A stretch of 64,000 bases of DNA from Desulfobaccales bacterium (GTDB lineage: Bacteria > Desulfobacterota > Desulfobaccia > Desulfobaccales > 0-14-0-80-60-11): contig JBAZPO010000013.1 of assembly GCA_041648175.1 (NCBI GenBank), positions 62,001 through 126,000 on the forward strand, written 5' to 3'. Position 1 is the first letter of the stretch; each line of letters begins with the position of its first letter. Under the pieces are notes generated by a model. The model searched no databases. It had not been told where the DNA came from and was given only the letters and a program-made list of their open reading frames with translations. The position numbers and the translations under genes are program-made. This document shows positions 1-9,481 of this stretch, in pieces.

Positions 1-282
1 TTCAGCACCTCACCACTTAAGATGTGGAGTTATTTGGGGATAATAATCTCGCTACTCTCATTTCTTTATGCAATGTTCTTAGTCGTTAGGACGACAATAT
101 TTGGACATGACGTTCCAGGTTATGCCTCCATCATGGTAGCGGTGCTTTTTCTTGGAGGATTACAGTTGATCAGTTTAGGGATCCTTGGCGAATATCTTGG
201 TCGTGTTTATTCTGAAGCCAAAAAAAGGCCTCTCTATATTGTGAGCCAAAGTTATGGTTTCAATAAAGATGAAGAAATTTGA
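1..282 (+). CDS. Polyprenyl-phosphate glycosyltransferase, C-terminal part (5' cut by window)
   Basis: The frame is open to the window edge, so only the last 93 or so residues are present. They form two hydrophobic membrane segments followed by the motif GEYLGRVYSEAKKRPLYIV. That ending is typical of the GtrB/ArnC/DPM1-like GT2 enzymes, which load a sugar onto undecaprenyl or dolichyl phosphate at the inner membrane. The catalytic GT2 domain lies outside the window, so the sugar cannot be named. The next gene, a methyltransferase, starts 3 bases after the stop, which suggests co-transcription. Confidence 0.85.
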   Translation, partial: FSTSPLKMWSYLGIIISLLSFLYAMFLVVRTTIFGHDVPGYASIMVAVLFLGGLQLISLGILGEYLGRVYSEAKKRPLYIVSQSYGFNKDEEI

Positions 283-284
283 TT

Positions 285-1013
285 ATGGAAAGAGATGTCT
301 ATCATAAGACTGCGGCCATCGAAAATATCCACTGGTGGTTTATTGGCAGAAGGTTTATTGTTGAACAAATTTTAAACGAATTATTATTGTCTAAGAACGC
401 AGAAATATTGGAAATGGGATGCGGAACGGGAGGCAATTTACCTTTATTAGCAAAATTTGGTAACGTTTATGGAGTGGAACTCGATGATACTGCAAGAGAA
501 TACGCTCGTAAGCGAGAAATTGGAACAATTCTGCCAGGAAGTTTGCCGGATGAAATTCCACTTGCCGGGCAACTGTTCGACCTTATTGTAATGACGGATG
601 TTCTGGAACATGTGGGTGAGGACCAGGTAGCCCTGGAGAGGCTCTACCAGAGGCTAAAATTGGGGGGTTATATTTTAATCACGGTCCCGGCCTTCCCTGC
701 ACTCTGGAGCCGACACGACGATTTACATCATCATAAGCGCCGCTACACTATAGAAAGACTGCGTACCATATTGATTAATGCGGGTTACAATATTATAAGG
801 GTAAGCTACATTAATTGCATCATGTTTCCCGTTATTTCTGGGGTGCGGATGATGCAGAGATTTCTCGGAATGGCGGACGCTGACGATCTAAAAGTGTACC
901 CACCGGTTATCAACCGAATGCTGGCAGGATTATTTTCCGGTGAGGGCCATTTGTTGAAGTTCGTATCCTTGCCCTTTGGTCTTTCGCTTCTATGCGTGGG
1001 GAGGAAAGTTTAA
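285..1013 (+). CDS. Class I SAM-dependent methyltransferase
   Basis: About 242 residues. Residues near 42-50 read EMGCGTGGN, the glycine-rich SAM-binding loop of class I methyltransferases. The acidic residue at the end of strand 2 (GVELDD) and the post-motif DLIVMTDVLEHV near residue 99 follow at the expected spacing. LGGYILITVPA is the usual strand after the substrate helix. This is the Methyltransf_11/23 type common in glycan clusters; the acceptor is unknown. I chose ATG 285, because TTG 279 overlaps the upstream stop and has no better ribosome site. It is probably co-transcribed with the upstream transferase. Confidence 0.85.
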   Translation: MERDVYHKTAAIENIHWWFIGRRFIVEQILNELLLSKNAEILEMGCGTGGNLPLLAKFGNVYGVELDDTAREYARKREIGTILPGSLPDEIPLAGQLFDLIVMTDVLEHVGEDQVALERLYQRLKLGGYILITVPAFPALWSRHDDLHHHKRRYTIERLRTILINAGYNIIRVSYINCIMFPVISGVRMMQRFLGMADADDLKVYPPVINRMLAGLFSGEGHLLKFVSLPFGLSLLCVGRKV

Positions 1014-1447
1014 TCTCTTTTATTTGAAATGATTGCCCCCTGCCCTCTGTCTGTAATAAAAAAGTGGTTGACTTGAGATAATTGTCAAGGCCATCATCTG
1101 CCTGTTTTTCATAGGGAAAGAGATGGTATGAATGAGTTTCTTCGGTGGTGATACTCTATCGGGCAAAGGGTTTTTCGCTTTGGGGGCCACCTGAGGAGCA
1201 GAAGCAAAAAGGGCAGAGCGAAAAAGCCCTGCCCCTCCGTATGGCCGCCTGTGCCGACGCTCGGGTCGCTCCCCAGCGTTGCCCTATCCTCTACAGGCGA
1301 GTAAATCATACATACAAGAACCATAACACCTAAACAAGGATGAAGTAGACATTCATCATAGGGGAGGAGGAGGTAGTGACGAGTGTTGCGCATGTTCCGC
1401 AAGCGAAATCCCCGACCCACATTCATCGCAAATAGAGCCTGCTGATC
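1014..1447. other. Intergenic region, no gene seen
   Basis: About 430 bases between two converging genes. Open frames exist on both strands (for example 1109-1426 minus), but they are low-complexity, overlap each other antisense and match no family I know. No convincing terminator or promoter was found. Confidence 0.5.
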
Positions 1448-2461
1448 TCAAGGATTATGCCGCCCCAACCCGGTTTGCTTGATACGCACCGTTATTGCCT
1501 CAGCAGCCAACGCATGCCCTTGAATGTTCCAATGGCCATTATTGGGAAAATGATATTGTAACGGGTTCCCACTGGCTTCAAGGATTGGTCGCATATCGAT
1601 AACGTCAAGCCCCTGATTTCTCACCAAACGGACAAATTCATTATGGACGGCGCTTTCAATCTCCTTATTATCTCCCAACCATAAACTTCGAGAAGGAATG
1701 ATTAAAACAATTGTTTTAAATCCATTGGAGATTTGTTTTAATTTTAATGCAGAACTATTTAATATTGATTCGTTAAAATATGACTTATTAAGAACTTCTG
1801 GAATGTCATATATTAATCCTAATTTTATAAATAAATTTCTGAGATAAACATTGTGTTTCACAATCCATGCAATTGTAAAATACGTCGTGCTATGCTTAGT
1901 TAAATATTCTTTAATATCAACTAATATTGATGCCCTTTTTTCGGAAATCTTATAGGGGTTCTGTTTTTCATTATTGCTGGAGTAATCCCAAAGGTCATTT
2001 TCAACACAAACGCCAATAATAATATTCTTTATCTTTGCCTCGTTTGCCTGGGCATATTTAAGATATTTTTCATAATCATTAAAGTTGCCAGGGATACTAA
2101 TATTAAAAACTGGTATTCTTAATTTTGATTCTATTAAATTAGAGAATCGTTCATTTTCCTCTACACCATCGCCGAAGGAAAACGAATCACCCACAACAAA
2201 GATATCGTGATACGTTGAAGTTGAAAAATCCTTAATATCCCGGAAACCATACTTATTTATAGATATAGTCACATGAAAATCACCGGAATTGTCGGCTTGG
2301 TGTCCTCTGAAGCTCTTGGGCCCCAAAGCCACGCCATCTGGGTTGTAATAAAAGGCGAATTGAGAGGATGGATTAAATCGCGGCAATAATTTTGACAAGG
2401 AAAACTCAAGAATAATCAGGCTTAATATAAGTGAAATCAATAGTAATGATAAATTTTTCAT
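1448..2461 (-). CDS. Membrane-anchored SGNH/GDSL-like hydrolase
   Basis: 337 residues with a single N-terminal hydrophobic anchor (about 3-25), then a soluble domain that would face the periplasm. Residues 89-97 read VVGDSFSFG, the block I SGNH nucleophile region with Ser93. The C-terminal block NGHWNIQGH supplies the catalytic histidine region. An Asn sits where Asp is common in related AlgX/DUF1574-like proteins. Such proteins often remove or add O-acetyl groups on cell-surface glycans; that role is inferred. ATG 2461 is chosen because GGAAGAG lies 7 bases upstream; a longer frame to 2551 has no signal. The gene is notably AT-rich. Confidence 0.75.
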   Translation of the reverse strand: MKNLSLLLISLILSLIILEFSLSKLLPRFNPSSQFAFYYNPDGVALGPKSFRGHQADNSGDFHVTISINKYGFRDIKDFSTSTYHDIFVVGDSFSFGDGVEENERFSNLIESKLRIPVFNISIPGNFNDYEKYLKYAQANEAKIKNIIIGVCVENDLWDYSSNNEKQNPYKISEKRASILVDIKEYLTKHSTTYFTIAWIVKHNVYLRNLFIKLGLIYDIPEVLNKSYFNESILNSSALKLKQISNGFKTIVLIIPSRSLWLGDNKEIESAVHNEFVRLVRNQGLDVIDMRPILEASGNPLQYHFPNNGHWNIQGHALAAEAITVRIKQTGLGRHNP

Positions 2462-2684
2462 GAATCTCTTCCAGTTTATTTTTCTTGATCGTTCAGGCCG
2501 CCTCAATATAGCAAAGAGCCGTCTTATCTCTCTGAGTCCCCATGCTCCCACAGGACCAGCCAGCGTCTGTCAGCTCGGAGAGCGCTTGAGAATCGCTCTT
2601 CAAGTGCGCCCAGCAAGTTGGCGCCGGAAACGGTCCGCTATATTTTGCCACATCCGGTTTCCTGGACACCGGGTTTTTTAAGCC
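2462..2684. other. Intergenic region beside an IS remnant
   Basis: About 220 bases lying between the hydrolase start and the decayed transposase. It may hold the end of the former insertion element, but I could not find clear terminal inverted repeats or a target duplication. Confidence 0.35.
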
Positions 2685-2987
2685 GCCCTGGCTGCGTGAG
2701 GCTTGGTCGAGCCACTGGGCTTTGGCCTGTCAGGGGCTGAGGAAGCCGTTCTTTTCCGTCAGCCACTCTCGATTGTCGGAGTCCACAAAGAGCCCGACCG
2801 CCGCTCTCCCCTCCTGAAGCTTCTGGAACACCCTGCCATTCGTGGTCTATTCGCAGGTCCAGGCCCACAGGCCGGTGTATGCCGCTACCACACCGTAGGT
2901 GGACATCAGGCCCTGGGAAATGGGCTCCAGGGCGGCTAAGTGGGCGCCCTGTTTGCAGACATGCCAGCCCAGGCAATCGGCGTTCCA
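2685..2987 (-). pseudogene. Decayed IS3/IS481-type DDE transposase fragment
   Basis: Reading the minus strand in two frames gives pieces of a retroviral-integrase-type transposase. First comes WNADCLGWHVC...AALEPISQGL (positions 2987 to about 2900). A frameshift then leads to GLDLRIDHEWQ, matching the second catalytic Asp region. After a deletion comes GRVFQKLQEGRAAVGLF, then VDSDNREWLTEKNGFLSP, an in-frame TGA, and QAKAQWLDQ. These follow the order of the C-terminal half of IS3/IS481-like transposases, but the stretch holding the third catalytic acid is missing. The element is therefore dead. Family assignment comes from remembered consensus. Confidence 0.7.
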
Positions 2988-3114
2988 GGACGATCTTCGG
3001 ACTCCGTTTGCCCGGCTGAGCCAAGCGCCTCCTGCTCTCTGGCCAGCTTTCGGTCCTCCTGGGTCACTGAATTATTGCCCAATTCGGTGTCCCAGAAAAC
3101 CGGAGCCAACCCAC

Positions 3115-4146
3115 TCAGGCGCCACGACTCTCCTTCTGAGCGTATACGGCAGCTCCAATCAGGCAGGCCTCTTCATCGGGTTGCCCCAAGGTCACCATCC
3201 CGCCGACACCCTCCTGGAGTAATTTGTAATCGGATAACTTCTGCAATTCATTCTCCAAGATTCGAGTGTAATGGGACCCCACGGCAAGTGCGAAGCCGCC
3301 AATCAAGATGATACGGGTCAGTCCTATGGCAAGCCAGATAGTTAATATGGTTTGGGCGAGCGGTCGAGTGGCATATTCTAAGACGCGTAAGGTCCATTCA
3401 TCTCCCTGCATTACGGCTGGGGCGATATGATCCTCATTCGTGAGATACTCAGGGTTCCCGTTCACCGACCGCCCAAGCGCGGAGTTATTAAATTTCTGCT
3501 GATCGCGCCGGGCACATAACTTGGCTAAACGCAAGATACCCCTACCGGATGAGATCGCGCCAACATGGTTCCAGCCACCGCAGTCACAACGGATTCGCTC
3601 TGGAAAGTCACCAGCAACCGCATGACCAATTTCTCCGCAGTATTCAACATCATCCATCACCCCTAATGGGTGGTTGCGATCAAACACCTTGCTGCCGATA
3701 CCACTGCTTACGGTGATGACCAGAAATCGATCGTCCGGCACCTTCTCGCTGAAATACCATGTCGCTGCCGATACGTCATTTAGAATGAACACCGGGCGCT
3801 TAGTGCGGTCCTCCAGGATGGTTTTGAGGTCAGGAATGGCACCTTTGTGGCCCACCAGCGTCGGAGCGTCCAATAATATCCTCCGCCCTCGAACCGGACC
3901 AGGCACTGCAAGCATTACAGGCGCTTGGGGAGGAAGGCTGCCTCCGAAGGCAGATACATACGACACAATATGATCAATGATACTGTCCCAAACCTCGGTT
4001 ACAGAGCTACCATCCAAAAAATTGCGAACTTTTCGTTTCTCAATGTTGATCAGCCCGCCACCGGCTGGGGCAGTGGCTCCTCTCAGATGAGTTCCACCCA
4101 GGTCAAACACGATGGCTGGCGCACCGAAGTGCATTTGGTCACTCAT
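3115..4146 (-). CDS. ROK-family sugar kinase or regulator-like protein
   Basis: 343 residues. The N-terminal FDLGGTHLRGA (about 14-24) is the phosphate-binding DxGGT loop of ROK kinases. CGEIGHAV is the EIGH region, and CDCGG near residue 185 corresponds to the ROK zinc motif, although the last cysteine of CxCGxxGC is not visible. There is no N-terminal helix-turn-helix, so it looks like a kinase (glucose, ManNAc or similar) rather than a NagC-type repressor. GAGG sits 8 bases before ATG 4146. It may supply phosphorylated sugars to the nearby glycan pathways (inference). Confidence 0.8.
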   Translation of the reverse strand: MSDQMHFGAPAIVFDLGGTHLRGATAPAGGGLINIEKRKVRNFLDGSSVTEVWDSIIDHIVSYVSAFGGSLPPQAPVMLAVPGPVRGRRILLDAPTLVGHKGAIPDLKTILEDRTKRPVFILNDVSAATWYFSEKVPDDRFLVITVSSGIGSKVFDRNHPLGVMDDVEYCGEIGHAVAGDFPERIRCDCGGWNHVGAISSGRGILRLAKLCARRDQQKFNNSALGRSVNGNPEYLTNEDHIAPAVMQGDEWTLRVLEYATRPLAQTILTIWLAIGLTRIILIGGFALAVGSHYTRILENELQKLSDYKLLQEGVGGMVTLGQPDEEACLIGAAVYAQKESRGA

Positions 4147-4344
4147 AAAGAATGCCTCACTTGAACGACAAGAATCTCAACATCAGCCGGAGAATCGTCT
4201 ATCGGGTTGCGGGCTTCTCCGCCTCTAACCACAGCGACGTCTCCTTTCTTTGGCATACAGAGTCTTCATTGTCGTTTATCACCCTTGAGGGACCGAGTCT
4301 ATGCCGCTGCCAAGGTAAATTTCCCTCGCATAGCTCGGTTAATC

Positions 4345-4373
4345 AACATCCTTCTACACTAAGGATGTTTTTT
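4345..4373 (+). terminator. Possible hairpin terminator
   Basis: A perfect 9-bp stem (AACATCCTT / AAGGATGTT) with a 7-base loop is followed on the plus strand by six T residues. It overlaps the stop codon of the minus-strand membrane protein. The T-run favours termination of plus-strand transcription. On the minus strand the stem is present but the T-run is weak. Confidence 0.45.
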
Positions 4374-7073
4374 CCCTCCCGGGGGAGGAGACGGGCTTTC
4401 TCTCCCCGAGAGATCGTTAGGTAGAGGTGAATCTCCCAGGTGAGAAGTTGTTGAGGCAAGGTGCCAATGTCTCTCATAGATAATTATCCAGATGCTCAGC
4501 AAGATGCCGACTATCGGTAACACCATCAGTTGATAGATATTTCTTCCCAAACTTGCAAGGAGCGCCGAATTGGGCAAGCGACGCGCTGCCAGGACAACAT
4601 AAATGAGGTAGGCCGCATATAAGAGTGACGCACCTACTCCCCCCAATAGCCCTAGCCGCCGATATCGTTTCTGCGCTCGTTTTTGGATGGATATGTTTTC
4701 CAGGGGATTTTTTTGATAGGGGCCAGCCGGAGGCATGGTTTTAGGGGAAATTCCTGCACTATTTATATACCAAGCGCTTGCTATAAAAAGAGCAATTCCC
4801 AGGAGGGATACCAGGTGTAACCACCAGATAATGGGATGATGGTATTCCAACACCGCGATGAAAGGGCCTGTTTGATTGATAATAACTGACTGGAAGGCAA
4901 GATTGGCACGATATACGGTCGAAGGTTGGCCATTCACCCAGGCAAACCAGTGGGGATCATAGTTGTTGGTAATAACCAAAAAAGCCGGTGATTTCAAATT
5001 TCCTTTAAAGACTAAACGGTCTGGCGAGTATTCAATAAGGTCCGGATTTTCATCGGCGATGCCAGTCGCTGTCGGGGGACTCTCCGGCCAAGGTCGCTGG
5101 GTAAGATCCTCGGCGGAAAAAAAGACTTTTTCGCGCAGTTCAGCGGTACTTTGGTTAATAAGCTGCTTCATGACCGCTTGGCGGTCACTGAGTATTACCG
5201 GCGTTTTCACCAGGTAACCACGAGCAAATGGCTCCTTGAAGCGGTACAAGTATAAGGGCATTTTGAATAAATTATTCGCCTTGGTATTTTTGAGGAATTT
5301 AAACGGAAGCCCTACGCCATCGATTTTTTGATTCAAATCGGTAAATGGTTCAATACCAACGATTGGTTGTCTCGCAATAAGATATTTGACGTTCATCATA
5401 AGAAGCAGTGGTATGTTCCAGCTGGTGACTGGTCTTTGATCAGGGGGGTGCACACTGGAACTCTGCGTGGCGAGGTAGAGGTCAACCCAATACGAGTCAA
5501 AGAATTTTTCGTCCTCAGGGTCTTGTAGTTGCGGGAGAATTATCGCCTTAATAAATTGCTTGTAATATTTGTTGAAGAGCACGCCCCTCGCGTTGATGGT
5601 TTCAAGCCCGTAAGCCTGCGCCACCCCGGGATGAACATCCACGGTGCCAACGCGAAAAACCGCGGCGGAACCCTCTTGAGGGGAAAGGTTGAGTTCGGGG
5701 TGATTATTATAAAGTCTGGCATAGGGCTGGCAAGCCCAAAAATCGGATTGCTTCGACGCCATGCCCATGGCAGCCAAGGCAATGACAAAGCCCATAAACA
5801 AGAGCCGTGCAGGTAAAGAATCTTGCCAAGCTGAGATCTCAGGGGAATTACCTATCCGGATTATTGCACGTAAGCTCAAACCCATAACCAAAACGCTCAT
5901 TCCGATGAATGGGTTGGAGTATGGGATGGGGAGGAACAATGCAGCAAAGGCAATGACACAGGCCAGGATGGATAAGCGGTCCAGCCTTAAGGAAAGAGTT
6001 TCTGCAAGAAACAGCGCCGCCGAGATGCTCAGAAGAATATTAAGAGGTTGCCTAAAATTCGTTAGATCCATTTTTATCAAAAAAGTATCCGCGAGAAGAC
6101 ACTTAAAGGGAGAGTAAGAGAATGTAACAATTCCCATATAAATGACCACCAGAACAGCAGCACGTCGAAAATTGCGAGAAGAGCGCAGTAATGGAAGTCC
6201 GCAAATAAACAAGGGTGCTGCGGGGAGCACAAGTAATTGGGTCGCGAAAATATAGGCAAAATCGCGGAGAGAATTAAAAAAGCCGTGGTATGCGCAGTTG
6301 TACGTTCTGTGAGCAAAGGGAATATAGTCATAGAGGGCATATATGTAGGGAACAAAGAGCAGAACATAGCCGGTCCATATCAGTATGGTTTGCAGGACTA
6401 ATCGCTTGAGGTTTTCCCGAGGCTGCCCATAAGCTACTATCAGCGCCAAATGCAGTATTGGAAAGAATGGTAAGGTGAGTACAGAATATGATAAAATTGA
6501 AATTAACAAAAGACCAAAAATTCGCAAGCTCTTATGAAAAATATTAAGACGGTACTGGCATAGTTCTATCGACCAGACAAAAAATATTGGAAATAAATAA
6601 TTGAACACCTCGTTAATGACGGTTGTTATGTCACCAGCATTCCCTAAAGCAAATAAGATGCCGCCAAAAAAAGCTATCCGCCGGTCCATTTGGAACAACA
6701 CCTGCAACATCCTGAACATGCCGTAACCGGCAAGCGCCATAAAACCCACGCAAAGGATCTCGTAGGTGAGCCAAAGCGGCAAAAAGGCTGAAACCAGGGA
6801 AAGGAGATAATAGGGTGGGTGCAAGCTGGCAAAGGAGGGCATACCGCCAGCCAAATCGGGATACCACCCAAAAAAACCGTATTTAAGCAGAAGCTTGCCC
6901 TGGGTCACGTAATGCAGAAAGTCAGTGTCAAAGGTGTCATGAATGCGTACCAGAGCATAGGGTCCGAGAAGATAGTTAAAATGATAAAACAGGGCAAGAA
7001 GGAGGAAGAGCAGGAACATGTGCTCTCGCTCTACAGAAGGAGGAATAACAACGGGTTGGGTAGCATCCACCAT
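4359..7073 (-). CDS. Large YfhO-like GT-C integral membrane protein
   Basis: 904 residues with many (roughly 12-14) hydrophobic segments in the first half. A periplasmic region of about 300 residues follows, then a few C-terminal membrane segments. The stretch beginning SPAFLVITNNYDPHWFAWVN resembles the C-terminal beta domain of YfhO-type proteins. Early residues with DTFDTDFLH give the acidic loop expected of GT-C enzymes. YfhO-type proteins are thought to glycosylate lipoteichoic acid or related surface polymers from a lipid-linked sugar. The substrate here is unknown. The initiator is taken as ATG 7073; ATG 7019 is an alternative. Confidence 0.75.
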   Translation of the reverse strand: MVDATQPVVIPPSVEREHMFLLFLLLALFYHFNYLLGPYALVRIHDTFDTDFLHYVTQGKLLLKYGFFGWYPDLAGGMPSFASLHPPYYLLSLVSAFLPLWLTYEILCVGFMALAGYGMFRMLQVLFQMDRRIAFFGGILFALGNAGDITTVINEVFNYLFPIFFVWSIELCQYRLNIFHKSLRIFGLLLISILSYSVLTLPFFPILHLALIVAYGQPRENLKRLVLQTILIWTGYVLLFVPYIYALYDYIPFAHRTYNCAYHGFFNSLRDFAYIFATQLLVLPAAPLFICGLPLLRSSRNFRRAAVLVVIYMGIVTFSYSPFKCLLADTFLIKMDLTNFRQPLNILLSISAALFLAETLSLRLDRLSILACVIAFAALFLPIPYSNPFIGMSVLVMGLSLRAIIRIGNSPEISAWQDSLPARLLFMGFVIALAAMGMASKQSDFWACQPYARLYNNHPELNLSPQEGSAAVFRVGTVDVHPGVAQAYGLETINARGVLFNKYYKQFIKAIILPQLQDPEDEKFFDSYWVDLYLATQSSSVHPPDQRPVTSWNIPLLLMMNVKYLIARQPIVGIEPFTDLNQKIDGVGLPFKFLKNTKANNLFKMPLYLYRFKEPFARGYLVKTPVILSDRQAVMKQLINQSTAELREKVFFSAEDLTQRPWPESPPTATGIADENPDLIEYSPDRLVFKGNLKSPAFLVITNNYDPHWFAWVNGQPSTVYRANLAFQSVIINQTGPFIAVLEYHHPIIWWLHLVSLLGIALFIASAWYINSAGISPKTMPPAGPYQKNPLENISIQKRAQKRYRRLGLLGGVGASLLYAAYLIYVVLAARRLPNSALLASLGRNIYQLMVLPIVGILLSIWIIIYERHWHLASTTSHLGDSPLPNDLSGRESPSPPPGGKKHP

Positions 7074-7075
7074 AG

Positions 7076-7288
7076 TTAACTGAGATTATGCCGCCGCCTG
7101 GGCCACGGTGTCGAAAAATGGTTTTGGGGACTTCTTGGCTGCGGTGAGAATCTCTTAATGGCGCCATTCCTTAAGCCGATTCCTCTCATCGGCGCCATGG
7201 TACCATAAATTTCGCTGAAAACTAATGTTTCCCTGAATTTTGGGCACACCACAGCCTCAGAACCCAGACACCTCTTTGCGGTGGAGCT
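7076..7288. repeat. Direct repeat copy A (213 bp)
   Basis: Begins TTAACTGAGATTATGCCG and aligns without any gap to 11862-12074, in the same orientation. By hand I count 32 mismatches in 213 positions, about 85% identity. A minus-strand frame is open through both copies. The mismatches are spread evenly over the three codon positions (12/9/11), which argues against a conserved protein. No inverted terminal repeats were seen. Confidence 0.85.
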
Positions 7289-7310
7289 AAGGACCCCGGG
7301 GCAGTACTGA

Positions 7311-8483
7311 TTAAATATGATCAAAAAGGCGGAGGAGGTGATTTGCGTCATAAATCATACCAAGCCCGATGGCACAGTCATGGATGCACCAACACCCCTT
7401 TGTTTCTTTCAGGTGTCTTTGATAGGCCTCTGATAAAATTAAGCTTTTCAGGTCCCAATGGTAATCCTTTAGGTTAGCAAAACTTTTAAGCATTTCACAG
7501 CGGGCTACGTCTCCGTTAGGCAAAAGGATAAGATCGGCCACACCCGAGAAGCACGCGGCCTGCGGTTTCATTTTCTTTAGGCTCTTGACAATATTTTCGA
7601 GTATCCTCCGGTTGTTCATATAAAAGAGGCTATTGGGCTTATGACACCAGAGATGCTGATGCAATATGAGCAAGGCCCGGTCCATTTCCTCCACCGTGAG
7701 GAAATCTCTGAACCCGACCGGTGCAAAGTTCGAGGCAAGGTGATTCTTTTTCAGGTTGAAAACTCCTGTTTCGCTGGAGCGCACGAAGGTAAACGCGTGT
7801 AAAGCCCCCAAGGACCGAACTTTATTTATTATAGAAGGCAGATCGGCTAAGTTCGTTCTGGAGATAGCGGTGCAGAGCGTCACCCGACCAATTCGTCCGA
7901 CCCACGCCTTTTTCAGATCTTTGAGAGACTTAATCGTTTCTAAGGTTTTGTCCAGAGCCCCCGCAACTCCCCGGTTGGCGTCATGAAACGAGGCAGGGCC
8001 ATCAATGGAGAGTTGGAAATGAAGCCGCAGGGGGGTCGCAGTGAGCGCCCGGCTTACCGCTTTTATAAGACGGCCGCCGAGAATCCCGTTGGTAAAGATA
8101 GTTATGGCGGGGATTGCTCCAGCGTGGGAGGCCAGAAGCAAAATTTCATCCAGGTCGTCCCGCAAAGTCGGCTCGCCGCCGGTGAGCAATGCTTGGGAGA
8201 ATACCCCCCGGGACTTTTCGAAAAAAAGGCGGTATTCGGGGATTCCCATCTCCCAGTTTTTTCGTTGTTTGGTGGTTGAGATAAAGCAGTGGGAACAGCG
8301 CAGATTGCAGCGGTCGGTTACAAAGATGGTCAAACGTTCGGGAAGGCCCCGGTTTATTAGCCTATGACGCACATATTGGGCGATGCCGCGGGCCAAGCTC
8401 TCCTTCAGAACCTTCGGAAACCTGAGGATAACCGGGTATAGCCGTTCAGCGAGTGAAGCATTTGAAAAAAACGGGTTTTTCAC
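7311..8483 (-). CDS. Radical SAM protein with C-terminal cysteine-rich region
   Basis: 390 residues. Cys59, Cys63 and Cys66 (CNLRCSHC) form the CxxxCxxC motif that binds the catalytic 4Fe-4S cluster. GGEP at 103-106 is the SAM-binding motif. The C-terminus has further cysteines (GDVARCEM, KGCWCIHDC), like SPASM or twitch domains that hold an auxiliary cluster. The start is GTG 8483, overlapping the upstream GT2 stop by four bases (GTGA), so the two are translationally coupled. The substrate is unknown. The neighbours suggest sugar or lipid modification rather than peptide modification, since no precursor peptide was seen. Confidence 0.8.
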   Translation of the reverse strand: MKNPFFSNASLAERLYPVILRFPKVLKESLARGIAQYVRHRLINRGLPERLTIFVTDRCNLRCSHCFISTTKQRKNWEMGIPEYRLFFEKSRGVFSQALLTGGEPTLRDDLDEILLLASHAGAIPAITIFTNGILGGRLIKAVSRALTATPLRLHFQLSIDGPASFHDANRGVAGALDKTLETIKSLKDLKKAWVGRIGRVTLCTAISRTNLADLPSIINKVRSLGALHAFTFVRSSETGVFNLKKNHLASNFAPVGFRDFLTVEEMDRALLILHQHLWCHKPNSLFYMNNRRILENIVKSLKKMKPQAACFSGVADLILLPNGDVARCEMLKSFANLKDYHWDLKSLILSEAYQRHLKETKGCWCIHDCAIGLGMIYDANHLLRLFDHI

Positions 8484-9481
8484 GGCATAATAATATGGTC
8501 TGGAGCTTTTCGTAACCCGAGGAGGCTACGAAAGAAAAAGTTGAAGCCCAGCATGTAGTACTTAATACTTTTGACCAAAAGGAAGCTGACTATCGTCAGC
8601 CGGTTCTTATCGGGAACCGCCATTATTGGGCGCTTCGATCCATACCACCCGGTTTTCATCCGGTAGAGAATCATGGGCGCAAATAATAAGTCAAGTAAAG
8701 CCAGAATTGACAGACGCCATGGTGCGTGTTTGGCAACAAGGATGATGCGGGTCTGCAAAAGGTCGTCCAAATAGAGCTTTGGGTCTCGAAAGTGCGCAAA
8801 GGTGCCGTTTTGCCGGCCAGCCTGGCTGCATTTATGCCAGACAATGGTTTCCGCGTCCTGGTAAAATTTGTACCCCATACCGCCCAAGGTGAGGCAGAGG
8901 TCGTTGTCTTCGTCCCGCTTCAGTTGCTCCATAAAGCCACCGGCGCCTTGGAAGGCATGGCGCTTTATGAGAAGGTTGCAAGTACCGATACCGTCGACAT
9001 AAGTTGGCCCATAGGCATCAGGTAGGAATGATCGGTACAGAAAGTTGAAATTCGGTAAAATTTTCAACTCCTGAATTTTCAGCACACCCCCGCACTCCTC
9101 CATGACCCCACCCACCCCGGCAAGTTGGTCATCGGCTTCCAGCACTTCGACCATGTGCACGAGGGCATTGGGTTTAATGACTTCGGTGTCGCTGTCCAAG
9201 AACCAGAGATAATCGCTCTCAGTAATCTGTCCCCCAAGGTTGCGACAATAGCCGGGACCAGAAGGAACCTCATGACGATACCAGGAGAGTGTGGCATTTT
9301 TTAATTCAATCTGCACTGCGGACGAAATTGGGTTAGGGCTGCCATCGTCGATAACAATCACGGTTAGCTCAAGGTTGTCCAATCTTAGTCGGTTTATACT
9401 GGAGAGAAGACTGGTGAGTTCAGAGGCGCGCTCATAAATAGGGATGATTAACAGAATCTTTTTCTTTCCATTAGCGGGCAT
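8480..9481 (-). CDS. Glycosyltransferase family 2
   Basis: 333 residues with a GT-A fold. IPIYERASEL opens the domain, VIDDGS (44-49) is the nucleotide-binding Asp region, and DSD at 96-98 is the metal-binding DXD. RDEDNDLC is a plausible catalytic-base region. A hydrophobic stretch near residue 250 may bring the protein to the membrane. GAGG lies 8 bases before ATG 9481. It is the first gene of a pair with the radical SAM enzyme downstream. Confidence 0.85.
   Translation of the reverse strand: MPANGKKKILLIIPIYERASELTSLLSSINRLRLDNLELTVIVIDDGSPNPISSAVQIELKNATLSWYRHEVPSGPGYCRNLGGQITESDYLWFLDSDTEVIKPNALVHMVEVLEADDQLAGVGGVMEECGGVLKIQELKILPNFNFLYRSFLPDAYGPTYVDGIGTCNLLIKRHAFQGAGGFMEQLKRDEDNDLCLTLGGMGYKFYQDAETIVWHKCSQAGRQNGTFAHFRDPKLYLDDLLQTRIILVAKHAPWRLSILALLDLLFAPMILYRMKTGWYGSKRPIMAVPDKNRLTIVSFLLVKSIKYYMLGFNFFFRSLLGLRKAPDHIIMP

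Noticed and set aside
1109..1426. 105-residue minus-strand frame
   Set aside because: Cys- and Pro-rich odd composition, overlapped antisense by another frame, no family features, no ribosome site.
1448..1470. GATTATGCCGCC shared with the start of direct repeat A
   Set aside because: Lies inside the SGNH gene and the similarity does not extend; chance match.
7076..7351. 91-residue minus-strand frame, with a 73-residue counterpart at 11862-12083
   Set aside because: The two differ as often at first and second codon positions as at third, so they are copies of a non-coding repeat rather than a conserved protein.
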